From NCBI GenBank assembly GCA_902762905.1, contig CACWQE010000026.1, forward strand, positions 1-34,305: DNA of 34,305 nucleotides, given 5' to 3'. This DNA is from an uncultured Lachnospiraceae bacterium (lineage in GTDB: Bacteria; Bacillota; Clostridia; Lachnospirales; Lachnospiraceae). A model generated the notes under the pieces. The model made no database searches, had not been told where the DNA came from, and saw only the letters and a list, made by a program, of their open reading frames with translations. The position numbers and the translations under genes were made by a program. Positions 30,953 through 34,305 of the stretch are shown here, piece after piece (within the stretch, counting starts at the first letter, position 1; each line of letters opens with the position of its first letter).

Positions 30953-32149
30953 TTACTTTTGAATCTTATATGAATACTCTTTTCCACCATAAGTAAACAC
31001 AAGTGTCTGGACTTCATCCGGGTCGATCAATCCAATTACTTCATTTTCCTGTTGGTAAGTTCCCTCAAGTAAATCCACGCTTACGGTCACAGCCCAATCT
31101 TTTTCTTTCTGAATTTCCTCTCGGCTTTCATTCGCATCCGTCATCTTATTGATCCGCTGCCTTTCGACTTCATCTGCAATATCATACACATGGCTATTGT
31201 CATAGGATTCTATACACTTCTCGGTTCCATCCCGCATAACAACTTTTGTAATGCAAGGGAATACCTCCCAATATCTATCATCTGATTTGTTCACTTCATC
31301 CATTAACAAATGTTGATAATGAATATCTGCTCTTACGCTAATTGGCGACACGATTATCTGCTCCACTTGTATATCATCTTCTCCAATATCTAATTTCTCC
31401 TCATAGGTTTCTGTCATTGCAGCCGCATATTCCTGTGCATCTGCCGGTATTTCCAACTGCCATCTTCCATCCACTAATGATTCTACGTTCTGCTGATCAT
31501 CCCATTGTTCCAATCCTCGGAACGTATACGTCAATGACTCCCCTTTTAGACTGCCCTCCCGCTTCATATCGAGAACACTCTCTATATATCGAACATTCTT
31601 TTCCTGTAAAAACGGCACCGCATTGCATAATTCTTTGTCGATCATATTATCCACATTACCACTGCTTGTGAGCATTTCTGTATGAAATCCCCATTCTCCA
31701 GCTATATCAATATCAGCCGGCAATTCCACCTTGAACAAAATGTGTTCTTTCCATCCATCCGTCACAATCTGCTCCACCGAGATCTTCACTCCTGCATCCT
31801 CTGCCACAATCTCTGGTAACTCCGGAGCCGTCCCTTGTTCTATCATCTTATCCTGTACTACAGCATTGGTCTTCCATACCTTAACCGCACTTTCTTTCCA
31901 TCTTTTTACCTGCGTCGCAGTTACACCTGCACCAAACCCTATAATACAAAGTAATGCAATCATGGCAACCTGCTGTTTTAAGCGATGCATTTTATTATAA
32001 TGAATAATCTCTCTCCTGCTTTCTTCTTCATTATATTCTGTATTTATCTCATGAAGTGCCGCTGCCATCTGCTCTGTCACAATAACCGGAATCTCCATAT
32101 CCCGCTGCAATATCTTTTTCATTCGTTGTGTGGTTAATCGATGTCTCAT
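30953..32149 (-). CDS. membrane anti-sigma-type protein, DUF4179-like
   Basis: A 398-residue single-pass membrane protein. Residues 1-57 should be cytoplasmic, the membrane helix is about 61-79 (VAMIALLCIIGFGAGVTA), and a large outer domain with many beta strands follows. The layout, and its ATGA overlap with the sigma factor start-to-stop, fit the DUF4179/RsiV-like proteins that hold ECF sigma factors at the membrane and release them on a signal. No zinc-binding anti-sigma motif (HxxxCxxC) is seen, so sigma binding would be through another surface. The start has GGAGG seven bases upstream, inside the end of the sigma gene. Signal unknown. Confidence 0.78.
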   Translation of the reverse strand: MRHRLTTQRMKKILQRDMEIPVIVTEQMAAALHEINTEYNEEESRREIIHYNKMHRLKQQVAMIALLCIIGFGAGVTATQVKRWKESAVKVWKTNAVVQDKMIEQGTAPELPEIVAEDAGVKISVEQIVTDGWKEHILFKVELPADIDIAGEWGFHTEMLTSSGNVDNMIDKELCNAVPFLQEKNVRYIESVLDMKREGSLKGESLTYTFRGLEQWDDQQNVESLVDGRWQLEIPADAQEYAAAMTETYEEKLDIGEDDIQVEQIIVSPISVRADIHYQHLLMDEVNKSDDRYWEVFPCITKVVMRDGTEKCIESYDNSHVYDIADEVERQRINKMTDANESREEIQKEKDWAVTVSVDLLEGTYQQENEVIGLIDPDEVQTLVFTYGGKEYSYKIQK

Positions 32150-32664
32150 ATGCCCGCCTCCTTTAAATCCATTTTCTCATACTCTGATTTTAAGCTGTTC
32201 CTGCCCCGCCGTAGCCGCGTCTTAACCGTATTCCCGCTAAGTTCTAACAGCTGCGCAATCTCTGCAATCTTAAACCCTTCTACATAGTAGAGTATCAGAA
32301 TCAGACGATATTTCTCGTCTAATCGTTCTAATAAATCCTTAAATTCAGCTAATGCATATTCTGACTGTTCGCTCATAACATCCGGTATCTCACTATAAGA
32401 TATCTCTTTTCTTCCCTGTCGTATCATCCCATTACATTGATTGATCAGAATTCGTATCATCCATGTCTTAAAACATTCCGGTTTCTGCAAGGTGTGTAGT
32501 TGCTCATAACAGACCAACACAGTTTCACTGATTGCATCTGCCACGTCTGCGTCATTTGCAAAATATGCTCTTGCTACCTTGTACATGCTCTGGGTGTTCA
32601 TTTCCATTAATTGTGCAAATGCATCTTTATTGCCCTCCATCGCTTTCTTCACCAAGCGCCTCAT
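32146..32664 (-). CDS. ECF-type RNA polymerase sigma factor
   Basis: A 172-residue sigma-70-family factor with region 2 (about 10-80, DADVADAISETVLVCYEQLHTLQKP) and region 4 with a helix-turn-helix (about 120-160, IAEIAQLLELSGNTVKTRLRRGR). It lacks regions 1 and 3, as extracytoplasmic-function sigmas do. The start at 32664 has AAGGAGG upstream. The pair with a membrane anti-sigma protein suggests envelope-stress control. An ECF-like promoter (TGAAAC, 17 bases, CATCTA) lies just upstream, so autoregulation is likely. Confidence 0.92.
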   Translation of the reverse strand: MRRLVKKAMEGNKDAFAQLMEMNTQSMYKVARAYFANDADVADAISETVLVCYEQLHTLQKPECFKTWMIRILINQCNGMIRQGRKEISYSEIPDVMSEQSEYALAEFKDLLERLDEKYRLILILYYVEGFKIAEIAQLLELSGNTVKTRLRRGRNSLKSEYEKMDLKEAGI

Positions 32665-32697
32665 GCAATCCCTCCTTTTTCTTTCTTAATCATACAT

Positions 32698-32726
32698 TAG
32701 ATGCATTGCAAAGGGAAATGGTTTCA
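32698..32726 (-). promoter_or_regulatory. candidate ECF-sigma autoregulatory promoter
   Basis: TGAAAC (32721-32726), 17 bases and CATCTA (32698-32703) on minus, 33 bases upstream of the sigma-gene ATG. It resembles the TGAAAC/CGTC promoter type known for Bacillus SigW/SigM/SigV, with one change in the -10 element. Confidence 0.55.
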
Positions 32727-32734
32727 AATATTTT

Positions 32735-32785
32735 AATAAAAAATAAGCTACCACACTTATATGTCAATAAATGTGACAGCTTATT
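32735..32785 (-). terminator. intrinsic terminator after the TRIC-like gene
   Basis: AATAAGCT (32742-32749) pairs with AGCTTATT (32778-32785), with further CACA/TGTG and TTAT/ATAA pairing inside; on minus TTTTTTATT follows. The stem begins at the stop codon of the upstream membrane-protein gene. Confidence 0.78.
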
Positions 32786-33416
32786 ATTCTATACCCGGCA
32801 GATTCCATTTATATCGTCTTGCACACAATCGGATTCCAACAATCAGCAATGCACTTATTACAAGTGCTATATTCTCGGCTGTAACCCGCAATAATCCCAC
32901 ATACACACACGCACCTGCAAAAGACGCGCAGGCATATACATGTTTTTTCAGGATAAATGGTGTCGTTCCTGCCATAACATCACGCATAACACCACCACCC
33001 ACTCCCGTCAATACACCAAGGAAAATCTGCAAAAATAAATAATTTGCAAATCCCGCCTGAATCGCAGCATCTATTCCAACCACCGTAAATGCCCCTAATC
33101 CAACCGCATCAAACAGGTTCATAAACCATTCATACATTTCTGTCTCCAGAAATTCTTTCGATACAATCCGGCATTTCAGCAATACAAAGAATAGAAGAAC
33201 CGCAACCAGTGCCGTACTCACATACACTGGTTCCTGAAATAATACAGGCGGCGTATAACCAATTAACAGATCACGAAACATCCCGCCTCCAACCGCTGTT
33301 ACCTCACCTAGTACAATAATTCCCAGAAAATCCAGTTTCTTCTGTACTGCAACCATAGCCCCGGATAACGCAAATGCTACTGTACCAATTAATTCCATTA
33401 CCAATCTGATTGTCAA
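32784..33416 (-). CDS. trimeric intracellular cation (TRIC)/UPF0126 membrane protein
   Basis: A 210-residue membrane protein with six to seven helices in two homologous halves. Each half contains the family motif: [18 protein letters not shown] in the first and [17 protein letters not shown] in the second. Bacterial members are TRIC-like K+ or cation channels, sometimes annotated YadS/YvgT. The start is TTG at 33416, overlapping the pxpA TGA; an ATG six codons later (33398) is the alternative. Tight coupling to pxpA may be accidental. Ion selectivity is not predictable here. Confidence 0.88.
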   Translation of the reverse strand: MTIRLVMELIGTVAFALSGAMVAVQKKLDFLGIIVLGEVTAVGGGMFRDLLIGYTPPVLFQEPVYVSTALVAVLLFFVLLKCRIVSKEFLETEMYEWFMNLFDAVGLGAFTVVGIDAAIQAGFANYLFLQIFLGVLTGVGGGVMRDVMAGTTPFILKKHVYACASFAGACVYVGLLRVTAENIALVISALLIVGIRLCARRYKWNLPGIE

Positions 33417-34174
33417 GCCTTTCCCAACCCCTTCACCTCAATATCCTCCTGCAATAATGCCTCACGAATCTTCTTTACAAATAATAATGCTTTCGCACCA
33501 TCTCCATGTACACAGACGGAATCAGCCTGAATTGTAACCTCACTTCCATCAATCGCGGTCACCTTTCCCTCTTTGACCATACGAATCACGCGCGCAATTG
33601 CCTGATCTTCATCCTCAATCATCGCCCCCGGTTTCGTCCTTGCAACCAAAGTTCCATCCGGTTCATAGGCTCGATCTGCAAACACTTCATTTGCATAGGC
33701 AAGACCCATTCTCTCTGCCGCTTTTGTCATTTCACTATTTGCAAGAGCTAACAGGATCAAGGAATCATCATAATCCCGAATTGCACTAACAATCGCTTCC
33801 GCAAGTGCCGCATCCTTTGCTGCCATATTATACAATGCTCCATGAGGCTTTACATGTGCCATTTTCACGCCCTTCGCTTTGCAAAATGCTCCCAAAGCCC
33901 CAAGCTGATATAACATGTATGCACGTGCCTCCGCAGGCGATATCTTCATCATTCTTCTTCCAAATCCCATCAGATCCGGGAGTCCCGGATGTGCGCCAAT
34001 TCCAACCCCTGTCTCTGCTGCTAACCGGATTGTCTTTTCCATCACGCAGGGATCACCCGCATGATATCCACACGCCACATTCACAGAAGACACATATGGG
34101 ATCACCTCTGCATCCATACCTAACGTATAATTACCAAAACTTTCTCCTAAATCACAATTCAGATCAATTCTCAT
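33413..34174 (-). CDS. pxpA: 5-oxoprolinase subunit A (LamB/YcsF family)
   Basis: A 253-residue protein of the PxpA family, one of three subunits of the prokaryotic ATP-dependent 5-oxoprolinase that opens pyroglutamate to glutamate. The opening [11 protein letters not shown], then [28 protein letters not shown] and VKPHGALYN are all diagnostic. I chose the ATG at 34174 because GAGGAGTG lies six to eight bases upstream; a longer start at 34207 would add 11 residues without a ribosome site. The partners pxpB and pxpC are not in this window. Its TGA stop overlaps the start of the TRIC-like gene. Confidence 0.94.
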   Translation of the reverse strand: MRIDLNCDLGESFGNYTLGMDAEVIPYVSSVNVACGYHAGDPCVMEKTIRLAAETGVGIGAHPGLPDLMGFGRRMMKISPAEARAYMLYQLGALGAFCKAKGVKMAHVKPHGALYNMAAKDAALAEAIVSAIRDYDDSLILLALANSEMTKAAERMGLAYANEVFADRAYEPDGTLVARTKPGAMIEDEDQAIARVIRMVKEGKVTAIDGSEVTIQADSVCVHGDGAKALLFVKKIREALLQEDIEVKGLGKA

Positions 34175-34193
34175 TTTGCTCACTCCTCTCTTC

Positions 34194-34304
34194 CTAATCC
34201 TCTTCAACAGCGTAAGGATTTGACGCTGGTGTCTGACGGACGCAATGGCCTAGAAAAATTGGTTCCAAGCCGGGGCCGTTCGCACTTAATTGCTCCAGTA
34301 GCAG
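34194..34304 (-). CDS. possible 3' end of an upstream gene, cut by the window edge
   Basis: An open frame of 36 codons running from the window edge to a TAG, 19 bases before the pxpA start. It ends with PYAVEED. The pattern of the last 30 residues (a short hydrophobic strand then CVRQTPAS) faintly recalls the C-terminus of LacI-type regulators, but evidence is very weak. Base composition is richer in G+C than the neighbouring genes. Parts of this DNA also resemble the palindrome at the other window end, so it may be non-coding repeat instead. Confidence 0.25.
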   Translation of the reverse strand: MLLEQLSANGPGLEPIFLGHCVRQTPASNPYAVEED

Positions 34305-34305
34305 C

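Noticed and set aside
30790..31017. 76-residue N-terminal extension of IorA
   Set aside because: It would cover the promoter and operator, lacks a ribosome site and does not resemble family N-termini.

Overview
The window looks like a chromosomal segment of an anaerobic, low-to-moderate G+C Firmicute of class Clostridia, most likely a Lachnospiraceae-type gut bacterium. Reasons: the gene order TIGR04086 membrane protein / SCIFF peptide / SCIFF maturase / SecDF / RecJ / Rel / MBL hydrolase / HemZ / HisRS, an oxygen-sensitive indolepyruvate:ferredoxin oxidoreductase, strong AGGAGG-type ribosome sites and ATGA-coupled genes. Almost everything is on the minus strand; only the cyclophilin gene at 26018-26539 is on plus.

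Layout, in plus coordinates. 1-506: no supported gene, but a roughly 320-bp imperfect palindrome (178-495) abuts the hisS stop. 507-9003: hisS, an HD-GYP protein, hemZ, an MBL hydrolase, rel and recJ; several are coupled by 4-base overlaps. 9073-13422: secDF, the SCIFF maturase scfB, the 46-residue precursor scfA with its own promoter and a terminator-like hairpin before scfB, and a small membrane protein. 13543-25534: a co-oriented signalling and cell-surface cluster, read on minus in the order FHA-domain protein, PP2C phosphatase, transmembrane Ser/Thr kinase with a TPR-like outer domain, membrane protein with periodic TTLL repeats, 1888-residue Ig-like repeat protein, HAD phosphatase. 25535-26017: divergent promoter region. 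26018-34174: cyclophilin, CorA-type transporter, small multidrug-export family protein, iorBA, an anti-sigma (DUF4179-like)/ECF sigma pair, a TRIC/UPF0126 membrane protein and pxpA. 34194-34304 holds only a possible gene end.

The most interesting block is the kinase cluster. The TTLL protein carries four perfect 11-residue units plus two related sites (six TTxL sites), each with Thr followed by Leu at +3, which is the kind of site FHA domains read after phosphorylation. The FHA protein has one such site (DTTVL) ahead of its long acidic linker. With a membrane kinase, a PP2C phosphatase and a huge membrane-anchored surface protein in the same run, this suggests a phospho-threonine scaffold linking an outside sensor to a cell-surface structure. 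That is inference; the repeats and the gene order are directly visible.

Housekeeping genes are intact. Secondary points: an HD-GYP gene inside the rel-hemZ-hisS operon, an unusual HisRS C-terminus, a possible ECF autoregulatory promoter, a palindromic operator candidate at the iorA start site, and short collinear similarity between the two window ends, which may mean that both ends lie in a repeat family.
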